From: Ampullaceana balthica
Taxonomy: Eukaryota; Mollusca; Gastropoda; Lymnaeidae
Assembly: GCA_944989445.1 (NCBI GenBank)
Contig: CALYLW010000570.1
Coordinates: forward strand, 248,001 to 312,000
Reading direction: 5' to 3'
DNA: 64,000 nucleotides
In this document: piece after piece, positions 33,666-44,204 of the stretch
Layout: each line of letters opens with the position of its first letter
Numbering within the stretch: position 1 is the stretch's first letter
The notes under the pieces: model-generated
Database searches by the model: none
What the model was told of the DNA's origin: nothing
The model's input: the letters and a program-made list of their open reading frames with translations, nothing else
Made by a program: the position numbers and the translations under genes

Positions 33666-34810
33666 TTGAGGTTTGGGGTTTTCCGTTTTGTTTTTTTAAT
33701 TTATTTTTGGATTGTTTGGTGCATGCGTTTACAGTCTACTTGTAAAGCATGTGTGCACCCTGAGCCCCACGCACCCATTAGGACAGGCAGACTGTGGCGG
33801 GACAATACCTTATTGACTGGGGGCTGCCTAGCTTGAGGCGGGCGGTAGCTGTCCAATGAGACAAGGATATCTCTCCCACCGTCGGAAGCAATCCCTGGCG
33901 CCAGCTTTACGCCAATTGAGTGGGTGGCTTATAACCAGTCACTACTACTTCCCGTGTTGTGTCGACGCTGTGCGGCGATGCTGGAGTGTCTTCTCCAGAG
34001 CACAGACCTGGGCAGGTGGTATGGAGAATCAGCTGTTGCCCGTGCAGCAGACTCCCTCTCGCCACGCAGCTGAGAGGTCCAAGGGAGAGGCAGAGCCAGT
34101 ACATCTGGGTATCAACTAAGTCACAGAAATTGCCAGAGAGACGTTTTCAGCAACGCCAGACTGCCTTCGGGATTCCGGCTCCTGATATGTGATCGAGGTT
34201 TACTCCCCTAGCCTTCCTCATGAATGAGTATGGCCACAAGGCAAGGGATGTTTGGAGTCAGAGTTTTCCTTCTCCTAGATGAGCGGCCATCTAAGGCTGA
34301 TGAGCCTCATCTGCCCGAAGCAGCTGGTTTTGAGGCGCCATTGGTCCTCCTTTCACCCTTTCTTGGGCTTCAAGGGTTGTCTAAGCCGGAGTGGATGTGG
34401 GGATAAGCTCCCTCATCCCAAGAAATGCTCCAATGGCCTGCGACTCTAATCGCCTCTGGCAGCCAAATCCAGCTCCTGGCCTTCACGTGTGGCTTTTCAA
34501 AAAAGTCCGCGAAGCCTGTTCCCAACTATAAGTACATTAGGATAAAGATAAAAGGCAAAGCTTTCGAGTTTAAGTTAAGTTCAAGTAACGAAGTAACTAA
34601 AGGGGATGTTTAATGTTATTCTTTGATCCTCAAGAAGTGGATTTTAAGAGTTCGCTGGCTACATTATTTTAACTAAGGTTATTTAATGTTTGTGAACTAA
34701 CTTTAAACAGCACCCCTGCCTCTCCGACTATGTCACTACATAATATTCTATGTAGGCAAAATTTGCAAAATTCAAAACATTAAGCAAACCTGCATTGAAG
34801 TGTGCACTTA

Positions 34811-35094
34811 TGTAACATCTTTGTGATGTTTTACTTATTAATATATATCTTGTAGGCGTTCTCTAAATACATAACCTTGCATACAATAATCCTCTGAAGA
34901 ATTGGTTTCAATAAAACAACTTTAATATCTACTCTATGCACAGTACATATATAATTTGATGTTATACAACGTGGCTCCTCAGACACGTCCGCCATGACAC
35001 ATACAATACTCAAACTCTGATTATCTCAAACGTTCTTCCCGCGTTTCACTCACGTGACCCTTTCCGTCATCCAACTCGTGATTCACATGTGACA
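34811..35094 (-). repeat. 3' LTR, gag-only element copy 1
   Basis: On the minus strand starts TGTCACATGTGAATCACG and ends ...GATGTTACA. Twenty-one bases longer than its partner at 38174-38436 because of indels near the TGTCAC end. Confidence 0.9.
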
Positions 35095-35711
35095 TTCACC
35101 CCCATCCTTCAAAAAAAATGTTTATGAAATACAACATTTTTGGTCTTAATAAAATCAAATTAATCTACCTGTATATTCAAATTTCAAATATTTATCCTCA
35201 ATGGACATTCATTGCCTTACACAAAACTTCTAGACATAAAGATCAAGAGAAAAAAATATTTAGGACTGCAACAGTCTACCTGTACTGAAAAATGAAACTG
35301 AAATTTTAAACACATCTGTAATTTTGTGTAAGTAGAATACTTTTAACAATCAATATTAATAAAACTAAAATTAAATATATATCCAGTGGAATTCAAACAC
35401 TGCTCCTTGTTTATTGTTCAGCGAATAAAAATACTAATATTAATGCAGTCTCTGGTTTTATCATTTAGGAATTCACAGACTAATATTAATAGTCTCTGGT
35501 TTTATCATTTAGGAATTCACAGAATGTCTTTATTTATTGTCATTCTACTTAATATGTCTGCAACCACATTGTCCTTTCCTTTAACAGGTTTAATGTCAAA
35601 TTTGTAGTCGGCTAATAGCATAGCCTAGTTCAAAAATAGTCATTCTTCAGCTGACGAGTATGAATTCAAATAGATGGGCTTTCTTCAGCCTGTTCAATGT
35701 TCAATAATTCA

Positions 35712-37353
35712 CTAACCACAAACACGATTATTTACATTCACAATATCAATTCCAGTATCTTGAATAAGTCGCTTAGCTTTTGACATGTCATTTTTGCTTC
35801 CAGATAATTCAACAGAATTTCGACCAGATGAGTCACTGTCATTAGAAACTTTTATCGGAAAACGACTGTCTGCTTCAAAGTCTCTGATTCTGTTTAATAC
35901 ACAACCCATTCTTCTTCCTACTTCAGATGATTGCACATAAATGGTCTCAGACTCAACAGTACCATCTCTATCTCTGCTACTATGGCCTTCATCCCTTTTG
36001 TCATATACATGATTGTCAATAGTGGCTACAGTGTAACTAGTTCTTATTTCTTCTCGATTTATCTTTCTTCTATCATTTATGTCTTGGTTTTCATTCTTTC
36101 TCCATGGTTGATCAAAATTTCTTATTCTGGAATCAAAACTATATCTGCCTCTCCATGATCTTCTACTTTGATTATAATCTCTACATATGGAATTATGATT
36201 GTATTTGTCTCTCCATGATTGTCTACCTTGATCATAATCTCTATGTCTGGAATTATGATTATATTTTTCTCTCCATGCTTGTCTATCTTTTGTTTTCAAA
36301 GTGATCTTGTCTTGATTTTTCTTCTGCATTCTTTCTTTTAGGGCTGCCATTAGGGGACACCCTATTTGGTTGTCCTTTATTGTGGTAACACTGCCTCGCC
36401 ATATGTCCTGGCTTTTTACAGTACCAGCAAATAGCTTGTCTGTTGCCTTGGTTTGGCAGACTCTGGTTTCTCATTCCTTGTCTTTTTTCTTGGTTTTTAA
36501 TTTGTATTGCAGCAAAGATATCTTGTCTCTTATCCATTTCCACATTTGGATGAGAGTCATTTAATGTGCGTAATGCATTTGTTAGCTCTGCTGATACGAA
36601 CTTTCTTATCAGTTAAATATGTGAATAGAGCTGGTGTTGGATTTTCTGAGAACTTGTCAATTAACACCATGTCTAGTATGCCCTTTGGATTGCTTGTATC
36701 TATTGCTGTCAGTTCCAGCCATTTTGTTAATTTAACTTGTGCTTCATGCACTATGATCTGTGGATCTTTGTCCATCTTGATTCTCATTTCATGAAATTCT
36801 TTTCTATAACCATTTTCTGAGTTTCCGAAATGACATAGAAGTGCCTTTTTGACATTTTTATATATGTTTTTGCCTTCTTTGGCTATACTGTTGTAAGCTT
36901 CAAATGCTTCTCCAGTTAGTTGAGTCATCAGTTGTGCTGACCAATCTTCTTCATCATAACCTTTCATGGCCATTATGGATTCAAAATAATCCAGATAAAC
37001 ATCCATTTTTTCTTTCTGGCTATCATATTTTCTAACTTTGATAGTATCCTTCGGTGCTGACTTTCTATTTGTGTCATTACCAGGATTGTGGCCTCTACTC
37101 TCTAAATCAATTTGTAGTTTTAACTTGTCAATTTTAAGTTGTTCAAGTTCTCTTCTTGCAGCTCTTTCTTCTCTTTCAATTATTTGTTTTTGCCTCTCTT
37201 TTCTCAGCAATTTTTTGCCTTTCTTTTTTTCAGCTATCTTTGCTTTTTTCTTCTTTGCTACATTTGACTTTCTCTTCAACAAAGTCTTTCAATTCTTTTC
37301 CACTTAAGCCAAATTTTTCTAGCTATGGCAGTGAATTCTTTGTAGTAATCCAT
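35712..37353 (-). pseudogene. Gag of the gag-only element, copy 1 (broken)
   Basis: Gag packages element RNA. The start is MDYYKEFTAIA at 37353. A one-base slip soon after moves the frame to a charged coiled-coil region and then KMDVYLDYFESIMAMKG (36557-37282). A second slip leads to the piece with the zinc knuckle CWYCKKPGHMARQC (36283-36543) and a third to tandem Arg/Tyr-rich repeats (SWRDKYNHNS-type) and a C-terminal tail (35712-36350). Copy 2 shows the unbroken order. No pol homology follows. Confidence 0.85.
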
Positions 37354-38173
37354 GTTTAGTTTTATGGAATATATGAGCAGCAATTCAGTAAGGAATGTAA
37401 GTATTATTTATTAAGGTATAAATCCTCCAAATGAAAAATCTTGAATTCAAAATACTTTAAGTCCAAATAAGTGACACATCTAAACCATTAAATTTGATTT
37501 TGACAAAATGAGGCAACAAAGCATCCTCACACTGGATCTTAAGTATACTTTATATATACGCTCCCTCAGATTGACAAAACACATCCGATGGTCCAAAGTG
37601 TTGAATAAAATAAGTCACTTAGTCAAATTGTCCAATTCCGAACTTTAGGGTAGTTTTTTAGACACTTTAGCAGTTCACTCCATTACTCCAAATTGCAATT
37701 ATCACACTTTTCAAACAATGAATGAATACAAATTCCGTTTCCTTGATTTATAATTTACACTGACACAGTTGTTAATAGTCATAGCTTCTCAAGTTCAAGG
37801 TTTGTTTACAGTTCTTTCTTGGAATTATTAGTAATAGCATGTAATTGCTGACGTATATACGTTCACTGTGTGTAACAGACAGTAGGCTTGTACATACTGT
37901 CGACTGCATGACCCAGATTCAGTGCGTCTAGCTGCAATGTGGGAAGTCAAGCCGCCATTTTGAAAAAATCTTGTATCAAATATTTCATTGAACCACAAAA
38001 GTTTATTCACAGCTGCTTACTAACTTGACATATTCATAAATTATGATGGCTCACAATATTTCTCCCTTCAATGAATACTTCCCTTTGTTGAATACACAAA
38101 ATAATTGTCACTTCCACGATGATCGTATCTGTACTGTACCAACAATGCGCCCTTTGTTCACGTCTGACACCAA

Positions 38174-38436
38174 TGTAACATCTTTGTGATGTTTTACTTA
38201 TTAATATATATCTTGTAGGCGTTCTCTCAATACATAACCTTGCATACAATAATCCTCTGAAGAAATGGTTTCAATAAAATCAACTTTAATATCTACACTA
38301 TGCACAGTACATATATAATTTGATGTTATACAACGTGTAGTCCTCAGACACGTCCGCCATGACACATACAATTCTCCAACTCTGATAATCTTGAACCTTC
38401 TTCCCTCGTCATCCAATTCGTGATTCACACGTGACA
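38174..38436 (-). repeat. 5' LTR, gag-only element copy 1
   Basis: 263 bp, direct repeat of 34811-35094. The adjoining PBS region lies at about 38156-38173. Confidence 0.9.
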
Positions 38437-38441
38437 ACTTA

Positions 38442-38780
38442 TCTCATTAAATTGATTCTATAAATACTATAATAAATGTGCTAGCAATCTAGATTGCTTG
38501 ACATTATCATCCTAAATAAATTTAATACAACTAACACTTTTTGAAACATTTATTTTAATAATTTTTAAGATACCACTTCTACTTCTTCTGAAATTAAGCG
38601 ACCCCCGAGCCAAAACAATTCCCGGTCCCTGATCTAGAAGTTGACGGACTTGTAACAATATAACTAAAGATCGCCCGGTCCTTATACCTAAGACAATCTT
38701 GTGTTTGATTAATGAGCCGGTTAGCCCACACATACCCCCATCACTATATTACAAAAGATCAAGAAAAATATGCAGTCTCG
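38442..38780. other. Intron 1 stretch without recognised features
   Basis: No repeats or coding signals between the gag-only element and the minisatellite. Confidence 0.5.
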
Positions 38781-38789
38781 ACTTTTGTC

Positions 38790-40080
38790 CCAAATCTCCT
38801 TATTTGTTATCACATATTTCCTTATTTCTTGTCAAAAATCTGCTTGTTTCTTATAACATATCTCCTTATCTCTTGTCACATATCTCCTTATTTCTTATCA
38901 CATATCTCCTAATTTCTTATCACATATTTCCTTATTTCTTGTAATTTATCTCCTTATTTCTTATAACATATCTCATTATTTCTTGTCACATATCTCCGTA
39001 TTTCTTATCACATATCTCGTTATTTCTTGTCATATTTCTCCTTATTTCTTATCACATATCTCCTTATGTTTTGTTCAATATCTCCTTATTTCTTGTCACA
39101 TATCTCCATATTTCTTGTTCCATATCTCCTTATTTCTTATCACATATCTCATAATTTAATGTCATATATATCCTTATTTCGTATAACATATCTCTTAACT
39201 TCATATCACTTATCTCCTTATTTCTTGTCACATATCTCCTTGTTTCTTGACACATATCTCCTCATTTCTTGTCACGTATCTCCTTATTTCATGTCACATA
39301 TCTTCTTATTTCTTGTCACATATCTCCTTATTTTTTATCACATATCTCCTTATTTCTGTCACATATCTCCTTATTTCTTGTCACGTATCTCCTTATTTCT
39401 TATCATAAATCTCCTTATTGCATGATTTACATCTCCTTATTTCTTGTCACATATCTCCTTATTAATTGTCACATATCTCCTTATGTCTTATCACATATCT
39501 CCTTATTTCTTGTCACTTATCTTCTTATTTCTTGTCACATATCACCTTATTTTTTATCACATATCTCCTTATTTCTGTCACATATCTCATTATGTCTTGT
39601 CACATATTTCCTTATTTCTTATCACATATCACCTTATTTCTTGTCACTTATCTTCTTATTTCTTATCACATATCTCCTTATTTCTTGTTTCACATTTCAT
39701 AATGTCTTGTCACATATTTCCTTATTTCTTATCACATATCTCCTTATTTCTTGTCACTTATCTCCTTATTTCTTATCACATATCTCCTTATTTCTTGTTT
39801 CACATCTCCTTATTTCTTGTCACATATCTCCTTATTTATTGTCACATATCTCCTTTTGTCTTATCACATATCTCCTTATTTCTTGTCACTTATCTCCTTA
39901 TTTCTTGTCACATATCTCCTTATTTCTTGTCACATATCTCCTTATTTCTTTTCAGAGATCTCCTTATGTCTTGTCACATATCTCCTTATTTCTATTAAAA
40001 TATCTCCTTATTTCTTGTTCCATATCTCCTTATTTATTATCACATATCTCCTTATTTCTATCATCTTAGTTCTTATCACA

Positions 40081-40081
<1 letters not shown>
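38790..40081 (+). repeat. 22-bp minisatellite, main block
   Basis: Nearly 60 tandem units with consensus TATCTCCTTATTTCTT followed by (G/A)TCACA. Because 22 = 1 mod 3 and the unit has no stop in any phase, all three plus-strand frames are open for long distances; they read variants of SPYFLSHISLFL. These are not genes. The block runs into (TA)n at 40082. Confidence 0.95.
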
Positions 40082-40117
<36 letters not shown>

Positions 40118-40140
40118 CCTAAACGACCATGTTCAAATGA
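40082..40140 (+). repeat. (TA)n followed by a perfect palindrome
   Basis: About 15 TA units, then TCCTAAACGACCATGTTCAA and ATGAACATG; CATGTTCAAATGAACATG is a perfect 8-bp stem palindrome. The same series follows the minisatellite at 42240-42340. Confidence 0.8.
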
Positions 40141-40228
40141 ACATGACGAATGACCCGGGTGGGTGGGTGGCAACAAAGCTTTCTTGCGTTCACTTGCCGT
40201 TCTGTCGCATTTTCCTTCATAGAATAAC

Positions 40229-40302
40229 ATATGATTCATAGTGTAGTGGTTATCACGTCCGGCTTGCACGTTGAAAGTCCTGTGATCAAACAGCAGCGGG
40301 AA
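40229..40302 (+). pseudogene. tRNA-Val-like pseudogene or SINE head
   Basis: CATAGTGTAGTGGTTATCAC matches the D-arm/A-box of animal tRNA-Val. CGGCTTGCACGTTGAAAG stands in the anticodon arm, GATCAAACAG in the T-loop/B-box place and CGGGAACA at the acceptor end, followed by a run of eight T (pol III terminator). The 5' acceptor strand does not pair, so it is not a functional tRNA. Confidence 0.5.
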
Positions 40303-40497
40303 CATTTTTTTTAATAAAAAGTTTTCCGCTCGTTCTTTTTCCCCATTTTTGCAACATGACAAAGTCTTTTAAACGATAATCGGATTTGAAAGTGACAATA
40401 GGTTTTACATTTCCTAAACCGATAATTGAATTTGATTCGGCCGGATTTATGAAGTGAAATCCGGCCTGTGCCGAAGTTGGATTTGTAAACATTTCCG

Positions 40498-41024
40498 GAT
40501 TCCAGATTCACCGGAGCCAGAGCAATATTTCATAAATTTTTATCTCAAACCCAGCATGCTGGATTTGGTCGGATTTATGAAGCAAATTTCTGCCGGAGCC
40601 GGATTTGTAAATATGGTCGGATTCCGGATTTGCCGGAGCCGCATTCGAAACCGGTACAACCTTAATTTCTGTCAAGTCAGATATAAAATGATAATCGGTT
40701 TAAAATCGGCGTTACATAAGAGATAACCGGTTTGCAAAAAATAAAAACAAAAAACCCCCATAAAAACATGAAATTAACAACCCTAAACATGACTAACCAT
40801 CGCTAGGGTCGGCGAATCACAGTTTATCTTTAAGGGGTGATAGTCATAGTAATAACGGGTGGGGCGGGTAACAACAACCTCTGTGTGCATGTCTCCACGT
40901 TTACTCGCTATTTTTTCATTAGTTCATGCTGCTGTTTTTGTCCGTACTCTCACGTTCTTTGCACTATCTATGATGAGCAGAACTGCGGCGTATGCTACGC
41001 TGCGGCTCGTTCTTGTATCTCCTT
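40498..41024 (+). repeat. 527-bp repeat, copy 1 (hAT-like end inside)
   Basis: About 95 percent identical to 47156-47682. It starts GATTCCAGATTCACCGG and ends TTCTTGTATCTCCTT, where minisatellite-like sequence begins in both copies. Inside is TTAACAACCCTAA near 40790, the terminal type of the hAT-like family at 13461. Confidence 0.8.
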
Positions 41025-41145
41025 GTTTCTTATCACATATCTACTTGTTTCTTATCACATATCTCCTTATTGCTTATCACATTTCTCCTTATTTCTTATC
41101 ACATATGTCCTTATTTCGTATCACATATCTCCTTATTTATCTTAT
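41025..41145 (+). repeat. 22-bp minisatellite, small block 2
   Basis: About five units of the TATCTCCTTATTTCTTATCA type, ending at the SINE. Confidence 0.85.
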
Positions 41146-41390
41146 CTTCTTATCTAAACAGACGCTCCTTCTATGCAGAAGATAATTGCGTCCACAGACC
41201 ATGACAGATCATCTGTTGGCAAGAGATGTAGCGTTCACAGGCCACGGCTTTGGGGGTTCCACGCATTACCCAGCCGCCAAACTAGTGTTAGGTACCCATT
41301 CGGAGCTGGGTGACTCAGGGACGCCCTAGGCCCCGGATACAAATCCTTGCCTTCACATGGATTCAAACCCGTGACCATCGGTACTCCAGT
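41146..41390 (-). mobile_element. tRNA-derived SINE, 5'-truncated copy
   Basis: Reverse complement of the SINE at 45491-45775, lacking about 40 bp of its head. The B box survives as GGGTTTGAATCC, and the LINE-type 3' hairpin and GATAA-like tail are at the 41146-41200 end. It lies within the 22-bp minisatellite. Confidence 0.85.
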
Positions 41391-41460
41391 CACATATCTC
41401 CTTATTTCTTGTTACATATCTCCTTATTTCTTGTTACATATCTCCTTATTTCTTGTCAAA
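41391..41460 (+). repeat. 22-bp minisatellite, block 3
   Basis: Three units ending TTCTTGTCAAA, cut by the Helitron. Confidence 0.85.
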
Positions 41461-41979
41461 TCAATATACATAATTCCGGTTGTCTGTATGTATGTATATA
41501 TGTCTGGATTAATGCTGTTAGATGACGCTGCTATCGACTTTGTATAAAAATATCACATGATGTCATTATTTTATGCTTATATTTTAATTTTTGGAAAGGG
41601 AACGATGTAAAATTAGGATTTGAGGATTTATAATTATTATGAAATACTTTGTGTACATTTCACCAAGTTTAATATTTCGTATTTATCAAAGACGCAAAAG
41701 TTACTTATGTTAATTATGTATATTGATTCCCATTGTCTGTATGGATGTAAGGTCGATCGATTTTGTTTTATAGTGCTACTAAATTTAGTAAACAGCGCAC
41801 CAAATTACTGCACCAAAAATAACACTTTTCGAACGTTCCGCATAAAATTGTTCAATATGATAATAAATGAATCAAATAAAAATAAATGAAATAATTGAGA
41901 GATCTGTATTACGTTATTTTTTAATCTGATGTGTATTTATTTTGAAAACTTCCGTCATTTTTGATGGGTGATACTCTAG
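41461..41979 (+). mobile_element. Short Helitron inserted in the minisatellite
   Basis: Starts TCAATATACATAATTCCGG directly after CTTGTCAAA and ends ATACTCTAG directly before TATCTCCTTATTTATT. Rejoining the flanks restores a normal satellite unit, so insertion was between A and T with no duplication. The 3' hairpin is CCGTCATTTTTGATGG. Its interior holds a second copy of its own head near 41712. Confidence 0.9.
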
Positions 41980-42238
41980 TATCTCCTTATTTATTGTCAC
42001 ATATCTCCTTATTTCTTATCACATATCTCCTTATTTCTTGTCACATATCTCCTTATTTCTTGTCAAATATCTCCTTATTTCTTATCACATATCTCCTTAT
42101 TTCTTGTCACAGATCTCCTTATTTCTTGTCAAATATCTCCTTATTTCTTATCACATATGTCCTTATTTCTTGTCATATATCTCCTTATTTCTTATCACAT
42201 ATCTCCTTATTTTTATCATATATCTACTCATTTCTTAT

Positions 42239-42305
<67 letters not shown>
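41980..42305 (+). repeat. 22-bp minisatellite block 4 and (TA)n
   Basis: About 11 units (41980-42240), then about 32 TA units. CATGTTCAAATGAGCATG follows at about 42320, the palindrome of 40123-40140 with one change. Confidence 0.9.
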
Positions 42306-42307
<2 letters not shown>

Positions 42308-42404
42308 CTCCTAAACGACCATGTTCAAATGAGCATGAAGAATGACCCGAGGAGTATTCACGGTTAGCAAGCGTGGTGCAATGAAAAGAAAAAAAAAGGG
42401 GTGA

Positions 42405-42811
42405 GTGTGGCGGATTCGTTATCTAGGGGAATCGAGGTCCGCTCTTGGCCACAGACATTACCAGCGTCGGCAACTCTGACAGAGTCTCGGCTGGTTAATG
42501 TAAACACCAAAGTACCCTACTGTACGTTGTATAATTATTTATAATTAGTTACCAAAACACTTCACTTCGTATAAACAAGTTTAATCATATTATACTCTCA
42601 AAGGATGAGAGATTGAAAAGATATGGTACATATAACATTCCAAAAAATCCATCACACGCCAATCCACTCACTCCATATTCGGCTCCTAACAGCCCTCTCT
42701 CTATATATCCTTTTTCTCATTGTGCGTCTTGGTGTGACGCACAATAATTGGTGCGCACACTATATTAACTATTATGTGCGCGTTTAAGACAGTCATTATC
42801 ACACCATGACA
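42405..42811 (-). repeat. Candidate LTR of a third gag-type element
   Basis: On the minus strand it starts TGTCATGGTGTGATAATG and ends CCGCCACA, with GGATATATAGAG as a TATA-like element. It is preceded by the purine tract GAGGAGGGGGGCG (42822-42836). No second copy is in the window, so this is inference. Confidence 0.4.
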
Positions 42812-42836
42812 TCCGACCGTGACGCCCCCCTCCTCA

Positions 42837-44204
42837 CGAGCGACCTTAGCACTAATGTCGTGAGTTTATATGCTCTATACGGTGTGGATGTTTTTGTGTG
42901 ATCTAATCTAAATATAGCATATACCCAGCCCTACACACACGCATATCAACAATATCTAGTCATTGTAAAACAGTTACAATTACATGTGAAATGTCCACTA
43001 TATAATACTTCCCTAAAAAGATGGTACACTACGAAAACAGCTTGAACATAATATCAAGGGTACAACCGGAAAACATTAAACCAAATATACTGGTGCATCA
43101 CAAAAATGCATAATAACAAATCATTCTATCTACAATGAGAAAACCAACGGTTTTTCGTACTGTGTGTACGAATTCAAGAATACACTACCTCGTTTTATAG
43201 GACAGCAAAGCTTATGACCACCCATAATACATGCTCTATATATGGTCGATGCAAAAAGAAAACAGTTCGCATTTTAATCCTTAATATGCATGTTATTATC
43301 ATATGCAATATCAATCACCTTTTTAATTGACCACTATATACATCCGAAAAGCTCAACCAACAAAGAAAAAGATTAACGCTTATAGCCCTTGTTCTCATCA
43401 TTGTACTATTTACGGAGTACCTTTTTCTTCTCATTTAATAATTACTTAATTACTCTCCTATTTATCTTTGAAGTCACCATAGTGTGTGGGACCAGGTATG
43501 AAGGAGTCATTGATAATCTATGAATCTCTGCTGTCCCCATAGTGGGACCTGTTATAACCACCTCATACTTGGTTACACAATTCTGCGCGTCATCATAATC
43601 ATAAACATATTAATCATCAATAAAATTCTCAAATTATCCTAAGAATCATAAACCGTGAATCGTAATCAACCTTCTAATCATCACAAACATAATCCTCCTA
43701 AAAGACATATTTCATCATAATCATAATAATCATGAATCCCATCATCATCAGTACATATCATCGTAAATACATATCCTTATACTTATACTAAACAAATTTG
43801 GCCTGAGGTCTCTATGGGCAAAATTGCTTATATAATCAACAAAAATTGTGGTGCACATAAGAAACACCTCATCAATCCATATTTTAATAATGGCACGAGG
43901 TCACCTGGACCTCAAATTCTAACCACCAGTAGTTCATTATCATTACTCATCATATGTATTAAAAAACATTATCATCATCATAGAAGATACAATGCGCCTT
44001 TCCTCTTTATTTACATCAATCAAATACCTAGCAAAGGAAAACATTTCAAACTACAAAAATCCTAACCATTGTTTTGCTGGTGGTATGTTGTTGTTTTTTT
44101 GTCACCCATCATAAACAGAAACAACCCTTATTAGCATTACAAAGTTGGTACATGTGGTTACCCCCAAACGTTGCTAAAGACCAATATTTGTCATTCTCAC
44201 GGGA
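42837..44204. other. AT-rich non-coding stretch
   Basis: Rich in CATCATAATCAT-like runs, especially 43590-43780. No supported gene. If the flanking LTR guess is right, this is the untranslated part after a gag gene. Confidence 0.45.

Larger units (their letters stand above)
30854..34500 (-). mobile_element. Second LINE with endonuclease and RT, degenerate
   Basis: A minus-strand non-LTR element. The 5' side (about 33670-34500) is GC-richer non-coding sequence, followed by an endonuclease and RT in several frames. It ends at 30859 within the C-terminal region, so the 3' end is truncated. The 5' boundary is approximate. The plus-strand ORFs at 33573-34406 are by-products. Confidence 0.8.
34811..38436 (-). 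mobile_element. Gag-only LTR retrotransposon, copy 1
   Basis: LTRs at 34811-35094 and 38174-38436 are flanked by the 5-bp duplication ACTTA (34806-34810 and 38437-38441). The internal region, minus strand, holds a primer-binding region starting TTGGTGTCAGACGTGAAC next to the 5' LTR, a gag gene (35712-37353), about 600 bp of non-coding AT-rich DNA and a purine tract GAAGGATGGGGGTGAA touching the 3' LTR. No protease, RT or integrase is present. Copy 2 at 55919-60233 has the same layout. Confidence 0.9.

Noticed and set aside
33573..34406. Several plus-strand frames in GC-richer DNA
   Set aside because: They lie antisense to the 5' part of the minus-strand LINE and have no recognisable domain.
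38790..40081. CRISPR-like regular repeats
   Set aside because: Units are directly contiguous without spacers and the DNA is animal.
38699..40122. Long overlapping plus-strand reading frames (up to 266 codons) rich in Ser, Leu, Phe, Tyr
   Set aside because: They are translations of the 22-bp minisatellite, open in every frame because the unit lacks stops.
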